A stretch of DNA of 64,000 nt, taken from JACKFB01 sp041389525 (GTDB lineage Bacteria; Myxococcota_A; UBA9042; PHBI01; JACKFB01). Numbering within the stretch: the first letter of the stretch is position 1; each line of letters opens with the position of its first letter. The notes beneath the pieces are model-generated. The model searched no databases. It was not told the DNA's origin and saw only the letters and a list, made by a program, of their open reading frames with translations. This document shows, in pieces, positions 1 through 7,367 of the stretch. The stretch spans positions 91,887 through 155,886 of the forward strand of contig JAWKRR010000009.1 of the NCBI GenBank assembly GCA_041389525.1, given 5' to 3'. The position numbers and the translations under genes are program-made.

Positions 1-2004
1 ACGGACATCGTGGACGTGCAGTCCGGCGGCTTCCACAGCTGCGCGCTGCGGTCGACCGGGCAGGTGGTGTGCTGGGGATACAACGCGTTCGGCGAGCTTG
101 GCATCGGCACCACCGGCAACGCGGTCACGACGCCGCAGGCGGTCCCCGGGCTCTCCGACGCCGTGCAGCTCAGCGTCGGCGCCAACCATACGTGCGTGGT
201 GCGGGCGGGCGGCAAGATGAGCTGCTGGGGGCAGGGAGGTTCCGGGCGGCTCGGCAACGGGCTCAGCTCGGACACGCCCTACCCTGTCGAGGTCGCGCCG
301 GGCGCGGCGGGCCTCTTCTACGCCGCGAGCGTCGAGGCTGGCGCCGACCACACCTGCGCGGTGGGCGTCGACGGGACGGTCGCGTGCTGGGGGAGCAATC
401 TGTACGGCGCCCTCGGGGACGGGTCGAACTCGTCGCGCAAGACCGCGGTGGCGGCCAGCGGGCTGACCGGCGCGGTCGCCGTGAGCAGCGGTGAGCAGTT
501 CACCTGCGCGACCACCGGCAGCGGCGGCGCGGCGTGCTGGGGCTCGAACTCCAGCGGCCAGCTGGGTGACGGGCTGTCCTCGTCGCGCAAGCTGCCCTAC
601 GTGCTGCCGTCGATCTCCACCGCGGTGCGGGTCTCGGCGGGTCGAAACGTCGCCTGCGCGCTGCTGGCGGACGACAGCGTGAAGTGCTGGGGCGCCAACG
701 GCAGCGGCTACCTCGGCGACGGGACCGGCGACGACCGCGGGTTGCCCACGAGCGTCGTCGGGCTGGCGACCTACGGGCGCTGCGACGCATGCGACGACAG
801 CAACGTGTGCACCGATGACGTGTGCCACCCGACCCTGGGCTGTCAGCACAGCCCCGCGGCCGCCGGCTTGCCCTGCGGCGTGGGCCAGGCGTGCAACGGC
901 GCCAGCGCGTGCGCGGCCGGGCTCAGCCCGCTGCACCGCATCACCGCGGGCCAGCGCCACGTCTGCGTCATCGACGACGCCGGCGCGGTCTCCTGCTGGG
1001 GCCGAAATAACTCCGGACAGCTAGGCGACGGCTCGCTAATTGACGCCTCGTCGCCTCGGGCCGTGACGCTGCCCGAGGCCGCCATCAGCATCAGCTCGTC
1101 GCGCATCCACACCTGCGCGCTGCTGCAGAGTGGCGTCGTGAACTGCTGGGGCGAGAACGGGCAAGGCCAGCTCGGCGACGGCACGACCACGGACGCGCTG
1201 ACGCCCATCGCCGTGCCGGGTCTCACCGGCGTGGTCTCGCTCGCGGCGGGCGGCTCCCACACCTGCGCCGTGCGCAGCGACGGCACCGCGCGCTGCTGGG
1301 GCCGCGGCTTCTCGGGCGTGCTCGGCACCGGCGGCACGGCCGACTCCGGCAGCCCCACGGCCGTCGCCCTCCTCGACGACGCGGTGCAGATCACCGCCTC
1401 CGCCGAGTCCACCTGCGCCGTCAGCAGCGGCGGCATCGTCACCTGCTGGGGCACCGGCACCAGCGGCAAGCTCGGCAACGCCTCCTACTCGACCGACAAC
1501 CTCTCGCCGCGCCGCATCGCGCCGGGCACCGCCCTCGCCTTCACCGGCTCCAGCGTCGTCGCCGGCGCGACGCACACCTGCATCACCCGCGCGAACGGCA
1601 CCGCGGCGTGCTTCGGCAGCGGCAGCTACGGCCACCTGGGCACCGGCTCCACCTCGTCGGCGAACACGCCGGTCCCCGTCAGCAGCCTGACCGGCGTCAA
1701 GACGCTGCAGGCCGGCCTCGACCACACGTGCGCCGTTCGCACCAACGGCACCCTCGCCTGCTGGGGCCGCAACAGCGACGGCCAGCTTGGCAACGGCAAC
1801 ACAAACACGGTCAACACCCCGGCGGACCTCGCGTCCCTGGGCACCACCGTCATCGACGTCGCGACCGGCGACGGCCACACCTGCGCGCTGGTCACCGGCC
1901 CGAGCGTGTACTGCTGGGGCAACAACTTCTACGGCGAGCTCGGCCAGGGCACGGCGAGCAGCACCGACATCAAGACGCCGACACTGGTCCCGAGCTGGCC
2001 CTAA
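1..2004 (+). CDS. RCC1-repeat (beta-propeller) protein, 5' end missing
   Basis: The frame is already open at base 1, so the gene starts before the window; about 667 residues are visible. About twelve units of 45-55 residues each contain the RCC1 signature (H-T/S-C-A followed by a CWG or CFG and a G-x-L-G step, e.g. CWGYNAFGELG), so seven-bladed propeller-type folding is expected. Five units precede and seven follow an inserted cysteine-rich module near 775-920 (CDDSNVCTDDVC) that is not part of RCC1 and resembles the repeats of the convergent neighbour. In myxobacteria such proteins are usually secreted or surface-bound and of unknown function; no partner or ligand can be read here. The stop TAA is followed by a strong hairpin shared with the convergent gene. 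Confidence 0.85.
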   Translation, partial: TDIVDVQSGGFHSCALRSTGQVVCWGYNAFGELGIGTTGNAVTTPQAVPGLSDAVQLSVGANHTCVVRAGGKMSCWGQGGSGRLGNGLSSDTPYPVEVAPGAAGLFYAASVEAGADHTCAVGVDGTVACWGSNLYGALGDGSNSSRKTAVAASGLTGAVAVSSGEQFTCATTGSGGAACWGSNSSGQLGDGLSSSRKLPYVLPSISTAVRVSAGRNVACALLADDSVKCWGANGSGYLGDGTGDDRGLPTSVVGLATYGRCDACDDSNVCTDDVCHPTLGCQHSPAAAGLPCGVGQACNGASACAAGLSPLHRITAGQRHVCVIDDAGAVSCWGRNNSGQLGDGSLIDASSPRAVTLPEAAISISSSRIHTCALLQSGVVNCWGENGQGQLGDGTTTDALTPIAVPGLTGVVSLAAGGSHTCAVRSDGTARCWGRGFSGVLGTGGTADSGSPTAVALLDDAVQITASAESTCAVSSGGIVTCWGTGTSGKLGNASYSTDNLSPRRIAPGTALAFTGSSVVAGATHTCITRANGTAACFGSGSYGHLGTGSTSSANTPVPVSSLTGVKTLQAGLDHTCAVRTNGTLACWGRNSDGQLGNGNTNTVNTPADLASLGTTVIDVATGDGHTCALVTGPSVYCWGNNFYGELGQGTASSTDIKTPTLVPSWP

Positions 2005-2031
2005 GCCGCGGAGCCCAAACGGCGACCTGGA

Positions 2032-2085
2032 ACGGGCGTCGCGACTACCCCGGACAGGGCGTCGACCGCCGACGGGCGTCGCGAC
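2032..2085. repeat. Two direct copies of a 14-bp motif, 40-bp period
   Basis: ACGGGCGTCGCGAC occurs at 2032-2045 and 2072-2085, each followed by a similar CCGGAC(A/G)GGGC segment. It lies in the spacer between two convergent genes. No function is evident; simple tandem duplication is the likely origin. Confidence 0.6.
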
Positions 2086-2153
2086 CGCTCCCGGACGGGC
2101 TTGGGCCCTCGAAGCGCTCGACCAGCCAGCCGCTGGCCGCGAGAAGGAGGCCA

Positions 2154-2183
2154 GCCCAGGTCCAGCGCGCGCCGGACCTGGGC
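2154..2183. terminator. Hairpin between convergent genes, probable bidirectional terminator
   Basis: Perfect 10-bp inverted repeat GCCCAGGTCC / GGACCTGGGC (2154-2163 and 2174-2183) with a 10-nt loop. It sits between the RCC1 gene stop (2004) and the lipoprotein gene stop (2197). There is no T-tract on either strand, so termination is inferred from position and stem strength. Confidence 0.5.
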
Positions 2184-2196
2184 CTGCTGACACGCG

Positions 2197-5100
2197 CTAC
2201 GGGAGCTGCATCACCCAGGTCGGCAGCGAGGTCGAACCCTTGCTGGTGACGCCAAGCACGTAGATGCCGGTCGTCGTCCCGCCCTCGATGAAGCGCGCCG
2301 ACGATGTCCCATTGCTAGGCAGGTCGACGCGGACGAACTCCTCCGGCTTGGCGCCGGTGAGGCCCTTCGCCAGGAAGAAGAGGCTCGGCAGGGTCGACTT
2401 CTCCGTGGCCACGGCCAGGAAGACCGTTCCGGCGGAGTAGTTCCAGGCGTCCACGACCGACACGCCCGTGCTGGCGAACCCGTCCGAGCGCCCACAGTCG
2501 GTGCCGTCGCAGCGCAGCAGGTACTCCGAGTCGCCGAACACCATCGCCGCGCCGTCGTGGTAGACCACGCCCCGCGGCGCGCCTTCGCCAGACCCCAGCA
2601 GCTCCTGGTACACCTCTTTGGCCGATCCGGGGTCGACCGCCACGCCGGACGAGAAGAGCGAGTGGATGAGCACCTGGACCTTGCCGTCGAGGAAGCTCAC
2701 CAGCGTGTAGGCATAGGTGCCCTTGCCGACCTTGGGGATCGTCAAGCGGGCCGCCGCCGCGACGGGGTTAAGCGCCGAGAAGGGCACATCACTCTGGATG
2801 AAATTGCAGACCATGCTGCCCTTGGGGATGGTGCCCGACTCCGAGCAGACGAAGGCGCGGCCGCCCTTGGCCTTCCCGTCCCAGCCGGCGACGAGATAGA
2901 CCGGCCCCGTCGCCACCGCGACGCTCGGGACGAACGCGTTCGTCGCGACCGCGGCCAGCGCGCTCTCGAACTCCGTGCCCCAGGTCGCGGTCTGCGAGGT
3001 GGTGTTCACGACGCCCACGTCGGGCCCCGGCCCAAAGATCGCCAGCCCGTCCATCGACGAGGACGCGAGGGCCGCCGTGCCCAAGGTCGTCAGCCCGCCG
3101 TCTTTCCCGATGGAGGCGAGGATGGACTGCTGGACCGTGATGTCGCAGGTCCCCGAGAAGCCCAAGTAGAAGCCCAGCCCGTCGACACCCAGCCCCACCG
3201 CGTTCCCGCTGGTGCACTTGCTCATCGACGGCGCCGCGGTCAGCGCGCCGATGCACGTGGACTGGAAGCAGAAGTCGGACACCGTCTTCGAGTTGCCGTC
3301 GTCGCACTGCGTGAACTCACCGGCTTGGACGTTGACGCAGCCGGTCGCAGTGCAGCTGTCCATGGTGCACGCGTTGCCATCGTCGCAGCCCTTCGAGTCG
3401 GGCGTGAACACGCAGTTTCCGGTCGCCGGCGCGCAGGTGTCGGTCGTGCAGTCCACCGAGTCGTTGCAGGTCTTCGAGGTCCCCTTCGTGCAGGTCCCCG
3501 TGCCGCTGCAGTGGTCGCCGGTGGTGCACGCGTCGCCGTCATCGCACACAGCCGTCGAGGGCTTCGGCACCTTCGCGCACTGACCCGTCGCCGGCGTGCA
3601 CTTGGTGTCCTCGCACGGCCCGTCCGACGTGGTGCTGCACGTCACGATCGTCGCCGGGTCGACGACGCAGGCTTTGCTCCCGTCGGTGTTCGTCTTGCAC
3701 TTCGGGACGCCGTTGCAGAGGTTGCCGTCGTCGGTGCAGTTCGCGTCCGTCGTGCACTGGCAGATGCTGTTGCCGCCCTTGCACACGCCAGCGGAGCACG
3801 CGTCGTCTTTGGTGCACGCGTCGCCGTCATCGCACGCCGTGGCGGCGGTGACCGGCGTAAACACGCAGACACCCGAGGCGTTGCAGCTGTCGTTGGTGCA
3901 GGGGTTGGAGTCGTTGCAGACCTTTGCGGTCCCGACGCACACGCCCGCCTGGCACTTGTCGTTCTGCGTGCACGCGTTGGAGTCGTTGCACCCGATGCCG
4001 GTCTGCGGGACCGCCGCGCACTCGCCGCTGGCCGCGCACTGCCCGACGAAGCAGGCCGGGTCGCTGATGGTGCCGGGGTTGCACGCCGTGCCCGTCAGCG
4101 CGGTGAACTTGCACTGCCCGCCGACGCACGCGTCGGAGGTGCACACCTTGTCGTCGTTGCACACCTGCGGCGAGCCGGCGCACACGCCCGTGCTCCCGCA
4201 CTTGTCGGCGAAGGTGCAGGCGTCGCCATCGTCGCACGCCGCGTTGGCCAGCACCGCGGACTCACAGGCCCCGGTGGCGGGCACGCAGCTGGTCTTCTCG
4301 CACTTGGAGTCGCCGCTGGTGTCGCAGCTCACGACGGTGGCCGGGTCGATCTCGCACGCCTTGGTGCCTCCTTCGACCTCGACGCAGACGGGCGTGCCGT
4401 TGCACAGGTTCCCGTCGTCCACGCAGTCCTCGTCCGACACGCAAGCGCACGCGTTCGCGCCGCCCTTGCAGCTGCCGGCGACGCAGACGTCGTTCGAGGT
4501 GCAGGCGTTTCCGTCGTCGCAGGGGACCGTGGCCGCGTCAGGATAGGGCTGGCTCGAACACTGGCCGTTGGCGGGGTCGCACACGTCGATCGTGCAGGCC
4601 TTCCCGTCATCGCAGACCACCGGCGTCCCGACGCAGGCCCCGTCGACGCACAGGTCGCCCAGGGTGCAGGGCTTGCCGTCATCGCACGCCGTGTTCGAGA
4701 GCTGCTGGACCGCGCACACACCCTCGGCGTCGCAGAGCCCCTTCACGCACGGGTTCGCCGTACCGGACTCCGGCGAGCAAGCGCTGCCCTCGGGAAGCTC
4801 GACGAGCAAGCACTCACCGGACGCGACGATGCAGATGGCGGTCTCGCAGCCGCTGGGCTCGAGCAGCGCGGTGCAGTCCTCGTTGTTCGTGCAGTCGGGC
4901 GTGCCGCCGTCCGTCTCGGAGTCCACGGTCGTGTCGGGGACCACGTCGGGTCCGCTATCCGGCTTCACGTCCACCGTGGCGTCCGTCACCGCGTCGACCG
5001 GCACGTCCGCGACGGTGTCGGCCACGATGTCCGTCCCCGTGACCATGCACTGGCCGGTGCTGGCGCCACATGACTGGCCGTCCGGGCAGCTGCGCGCGAC

Positions 5101-5412
5101 GAAGTCGGTCGTGATGAGGCTGGGAGTGCAGATGGAGCAGCGGTCGCCCGGCTTCTCCTGCCCGGTCTGGAAGCACTCACCGCCGACGAAGCACGAGCCG
5201 CTCGTGACCGTGAACGTGCACTGCCCGGTGCCGGTGTCGCAGCTTCCCACCCGGCAGAACTTGCTGGATTGGCAGTCGTCGTCGCTCTTGCACGTCGTCT
5301 CGCCGTCACCCGGGACGGTGATACCGCCGCACGCGGCGACCATCAGGCTCGAGACCAAGGCCACCGTGAGGGCATGGGCCCGAAGCGCCGGACGGCGGAG
5401 TGAGTCGTTCAT
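2197..5412 (-). CDS. Cysteine-repeat lipoprotein (CDDGNACT repeats) with Asp-rich stalk
   Basis: 1071 residues from the ATG at 5412, chosen because AGGGGA lies four bases upstream and because the protein then begins with a lipoprotein signal ending in the lipobox LMVAAC. The mature part has a short cysteine-rich segment (residues about 30-115), an Asp/Val/Pro-rich stalk (about 120-170, many D-x-x-x-D steps), then a long array of small cysteine repeats of the form C-D-D-G-x-x-C-T-x-x-x-x-C (to about residue 690). A C-terminal domain of about 370 residues, poor in cysteine, was not recognised. It should be an outer-membrane-anchored extracellular protein stiffened by disulfides; such families are common in myxobacteria and generally uncharacterised. 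The frame could extend upstream, but that extension lacks a signal and looks non-coding. Confidence 0.8.
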   Translation of the reverse strand: MNDSLRRPALRAHALTVALVSSLMVAACGGITVPGDGETTCKSDDDCQSSKFCRVGSCDTGTGQCTFTVTSGSCFVGGECFQTGQEKPGDRCSICTPSLITTDFVARSCPDGQSCGASTGQCMVTGTDIVADTVADVPVDAVTDATVDVKPDSGPDVVPDTTVDSETDGGTPDCTNNEDCTALLEPSGCETAICIVASGECLLVELPEGSACSPESGTANPCVKGLCDAEGVCAVQQLSNTACDDGKPCTLGDLCVDGACVGTPVVCDDGKACTIDVCDPANGQCSSQPYPDAATVPCDDGNACTSNDVCVAGSCKGGANACACVSDEDCVDDGNLCNGTPVCVEVEGGTKACEIDPATVVSCDTSGDSKCEKTSCVPATGACESAVLANAACDDGDACTFADKCGSTGVCAGSPQVCNDDKVCTSDACVGGQCKFTALTGTACNPGTISDPACFVGQCAASGECAAVPQTGIGCNDSNACTQNDKCQAGVCVGTAKVCNDSNPCTNDSCNASGVCVFTPVTAATACDDGDACTKDDACSAGVCKGGNSICQCTTDANCTDDGNLCNGVPKCKTNTDGSKACVVDPATIVTCSTTSDGPCEDTKCTPATGQCAKVPKPSTAVCDDGDACTTGDHCSGTGTCTKGTSKTCNDSVDCTTDTCAPATGNCVFTPDSKGCDDGNACTMDSCTATGCVNVQAGEFTQCDDGNSKTVSDFCFQSTCIGALTAAPSMSKCTSGNAVGLGVDGLGFYLGFSGTCDITVQQSILASIGKDGGLTTLGTAALASSSMDGLAIFGPGPDVGVVNTTSQTATWGTEFESALAAVATNAFVPSVAVATGPVYLVAGWDGKAKGGRAFVCSESGTIPKGSMVCNFIQSDVPFSALNPVAAAARLTIPKVGKGTYAYTLVSFLDGKVQVLIHSLFSSGVAVDPGSAKEVYQELLGSGEGAPRGVVYHDGAAMVFGDSEYLLRCDGTDCGRSDGFASTGVSVVDAWNYSAGTVFLAVATEKSTLPSLFFLAKGLTGAKPEEFVRVDLPSNGTSSARFIEGGTTTGIYVLGVTSKGSTSLPTWVMQLP

Positions 5413-5590
5413 CGAATCCCCTGCTAAGCGTCCGATTTCGCCATCCCGGCGCGGTCTGCTTAGCCGGGAACCTGACGCGATGCGGTGACGCCCCCCGCAT
5501 TCCGAACGTTGTCCACGGGCTGAACGGTGCACCGCTGAAGCGGCGAACGCAAGTATCGCCGCCGGGCGCTCCGCCAGCTGATACGACACA

Positions 5591-5627
5591 GGCCGCGCGC
5601 CACGTGCGATGCACGGGGCGCGCGGCC
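5591..5627 (-). terminator. Strong hairpin downstream of the HiPIP gene
   Basis: GGCCGCGCGCC (5591-5601) pairs perfectly with GGCGCGCGGCC (5617-5627). Inside it CGTGC/GCACG (5603-5607/5611-5615) pairs around a GAT loop, giving a 16-bp stem with one internal mismatch. It lies 39 bases past the HiPIP stop and upstream of the next gene on the same strand. No U-tract is present. Confidence 0.55.
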
Positions 5628-5665
5628 TGGTCATTTCCATTCGCCCCCGGGGGGGGACGTCGTCC

Positions 5666-6010
5666 TCAGGACGGAGCGGCAGCCCAGAGCTTGCAGTAGC
5701 CCTTCGGGTGAATCGGTCCCTTCACGACCTTGCAGCCACCACAGACGTCGGCCGACGCGGCCTTGTTGTAGAGCGCGCAGTTCTCGCAGTTCTTACCGGC
5801 CACCTTGGAGGTGTCGCTGTACTCCGCCTCCATCCGGGCGCCCATCTCGGCCTCGGACAGGCCGGTGGTGTCGGTGCAGGTGAACGCGGCCGCGGCAGGC
5901 GCTCCGCTCTTTCCGCAGGCGCTCAGCGCGAACGCGGCGCCAGCGGCAGCGGCGCCCAGCAGACCGGCTTCCTTGAAGAAGTTCCGTCGGTTCATGGATT
6001 CTACGCTCAT
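5666..6010 (-). CDS. High-potential iron-sulfur protein (HiPIP)-like, Tat-exported
   Basis: 114 residues from the ATG at 6010, preceded by AGGAAGGA; an in-frame ATG at 5995 is an alternative. The N-terminus is a Tat signal (MNRRNFFKEAGLLG, then an Ala-rich hydrophobic stretch ending at SACG, which might also act as a lipobox). The C-terminal 40 residues carry the HiPIP pattern: C-x2-C (CENC), then GGC and finally GYCKLW. An additional Cys lies three residues before the third ligand (DVCGGC). HiPIPs carry one [4Fe-4S] cluster and act as small periplasmic electron carriers. The short length and single domain fit. The partner is unknown; no cytochrome bc1 or reaction-centre gene is nearby. A strong hairpin follows the gene. 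Confidence 0.8.
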   Translation of the reverse strand: MSVESMNRRNFFKEAGLLGAAAAGAAFALSACGKSGAPAAAAFTCTDTTGLSEAEMGARMEAEYSDTSKVAGKNCENCALYNKAASADVCGGCKVVKGPIHPKGYCKLWAAAPS

Positions 6011-6359
6011 GGATTTCCTTCCTGGGTGGACTCTTCGAGATGGGTCGGTAGCCGGCCCGGCCGCAGGCACTGCACACAACGTGCCGAACCTGCCGGCGCG
6101 CGATTCGCAAGTGACGACGCGGACGACGCCTTCGTCCGACCCGCGAGGTGTGCGAACTGACACACCACAAATGAAGCATATCCCACGGTTTAGGGCCGGT
6201 CGACTTCCGCTGGCATCGGCATTGGGGGCCATCGCGGGTGAGTCTGTGGGTGGCCCGGAGGTTCTGTGAGCGCGATGGCCCGCGGTCAGCCCTCAGCCTT
6301 CAGCCGGGCCCGCCCGATCGACGCGCGCGCGTTGCTCTGACCGCGAACGCGCCCGCCGC
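6011..6359. other. Intergenic region with one copy of a dispersed repeat
   Basis: 349 bases between the HiPIP gene and the SUMF1-like gene, both on the minus strand. It should hold the HiPIP promoter; no clear -35/-10 pair was identified. At 6270-6305 it contains a GCGCGATGGCC...TCAGCC repeat also found near 31.2-31.4 kb. No open frame here looks coding. Confidence 0.5.
6270..6305 (+). repeat. Dispersed repeat GCGCGATGGCC-CG-CGGTCAGCC(C/T)TCAGCC, copy 1
   Basis: Shares its first 29 bases, with one mismatch, with the copy at 31181-31223. It also resembles an inverted copy at 31279-31321 and a shorter match at 31354-31389. It is intergenic, downstream of the SUMF1-like gene. Confidence 0.6.
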
Positions 6360-7367
6360 CTAGCGCGCCTTGACCGGCCCCGTCGTGACGCACCGGAAGC
6401 CGATGTCCGCGAGCTGCATCGACGGGTCCATCTGCGCCCGAAAGGTCGCGCGGAGGGTCGCGCTGTCGTCCTCATTCCAGCCCCCACCGCGCTGCACGCG
6501 CCCTACCCCCGTCTCGGGCCCGCGCGGGTCCAACTCGCCGCTGTGGGCGTACGCGTCCTCTTGGTACCAATCCGCCGTCCACTCCCAGACGTTGCCGGCC
6601 ATGTGCTCGGTCCAGCTGACCCGGTTCTCCCCAAGCGGCGGGTAGTAAGCGATCTCCGAGGTCGAATCGATGCCGCAGCGGTTGCCCGTCCCGCCGCCGA
6701 ACACCGCGTGCTCGCAGGTCGGCTCCACCGCTGGGTCCCACGGGTAGCGCCGCTGGGCCCTCCCCCCGCGCGCCGCATACTCCCACTCGGCCTCCGTCGG
6801 CAGTCGCCCGCCGATCCAGGCGCAGTAATCGCGCGCGCCAAACCAATTCACCCCGTTCGCCGGGTACGCGTCGCGGTGCGGCCGCCCGTAGTTGAAGTAG
6901 CCGCCGCTCTGCGCGATGTCGTCGCCGTCGCAGGCCCCCGCCCGGACACACCAGCGGAACTGCGCCACCGAGACCTCGTGGCGGTGCATCCAGAAGGGGC
7001 TCAGCCGCACCGTGTGAGGCGGACCCTCGTCCTCGTCCGCCTCCTCGTCGTAGAACGGAGCCTCGGGATCATCAGCCTGCGCGCCCATTATAAAGGTGTC
7101 CAGCGGCAGCCCCGCCGTCGCGTCCGTGCTGTGCTTCTCGAGCCCCCGCGGCGGCATCGGCACCATGCAGCCCGGCTCCTCGGTCACCCGGCGGTGTTCG
7201 GCGACCGCCTCGGCGTCGCAGTCCTCGATGCCGCCGATGTCGCCGAAGCTGGCCGTCCGCGCCAGGACCCTCGGCAACCACGCCGCGCGCGTCAGCCACG
7301 CGCCGGCCGCCAGCAGGACCAGCAGCCCCACCAGCCCGAGCGCCACCCGCGCGAGCTTGCCTCTCAC
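6360..7367 (-). CDS. SUMF1/FGE-sulfatase-fold membrane-anchored protein lacking the catalytic cysteines
   Basis: 335 residues with a GTG start immediately after the TonB-receptor stop (TAA then GTG, no gap), so the two genes form an operon. An N-terminal hydrophobic anchor (residues about 5-30) is followed by a full SUMF1-fold domain. Recognisable markers are PPHTVRLSPFWMHRHEVS, GVNWFGARDYCAWIGGRLPTE, AEWEYAARGG, GNVWEWTADWY and the final GGGW...FRA...GFRC. True formylglycine-generating enzymes have two active-site cysteines between the GGSW and GFRC motifs; here that stretch has none, so formylglycine formation is unlikely. Other SUMF1-fold proteins bind ligands or act on small molecules. 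The operon with a TonB receptor suggests a role at the cell envelope. Confidence 0.8.
   Translation of the reverse strand: MRGKLARVALGLVGLLVLLAAGAWLTRAAWLPRVLARTASFGDIGGIEDCDAEAVAEHRRVTEEPGCMVPMPPRGLEKHSTDATAGLPLDTFIMGAQADDPEAPFYDEEADEDEGPPHTVRLSPFWMHRHEVSVAQFRWCVRAGACDGDDIAQSGGYFNYGRPHRDAYPANGVNWFGARDYCAWIGGRLPTEAEWEYAARGGRAQRRYPWDPAVEPTCEHAVFGGGTGNRCGIDSTSEIAYYPPLGENRVSWTEHMAGNVWEWTADWYQEDAYAHSGELDPRGPETGVGRVQRGGGWNEDDSATLRATFRAQMDPSMQLADIGFRCVTTGPVKAR

Noticed and set aside
1036..2193. Minus-strand 385-codon frame opposite the RCC1 gene
   Set aside because: Low-complexity Gly/Arg/Ala sequence crossing a terminator hairpin; the plus-strand RCC1 repeats are unambiguous.
3300..4720. Repetitive spacing that might suggest a CRISPR array
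   Set aside because: The repeats are imperfect, in frame and encode the cysteine-repeat units of a protein; no constant repeat with unique spacers.
2557..5073. Long plus-strand open frame of 838 codons
   Set aside because: It lies opposite the cysteine-repeat lipoprotein gene, is rich in Arg/Ala/Val/Gly, has no domain and no ribosome-binding site; it is an antisense shadow of a GC-rich gene.
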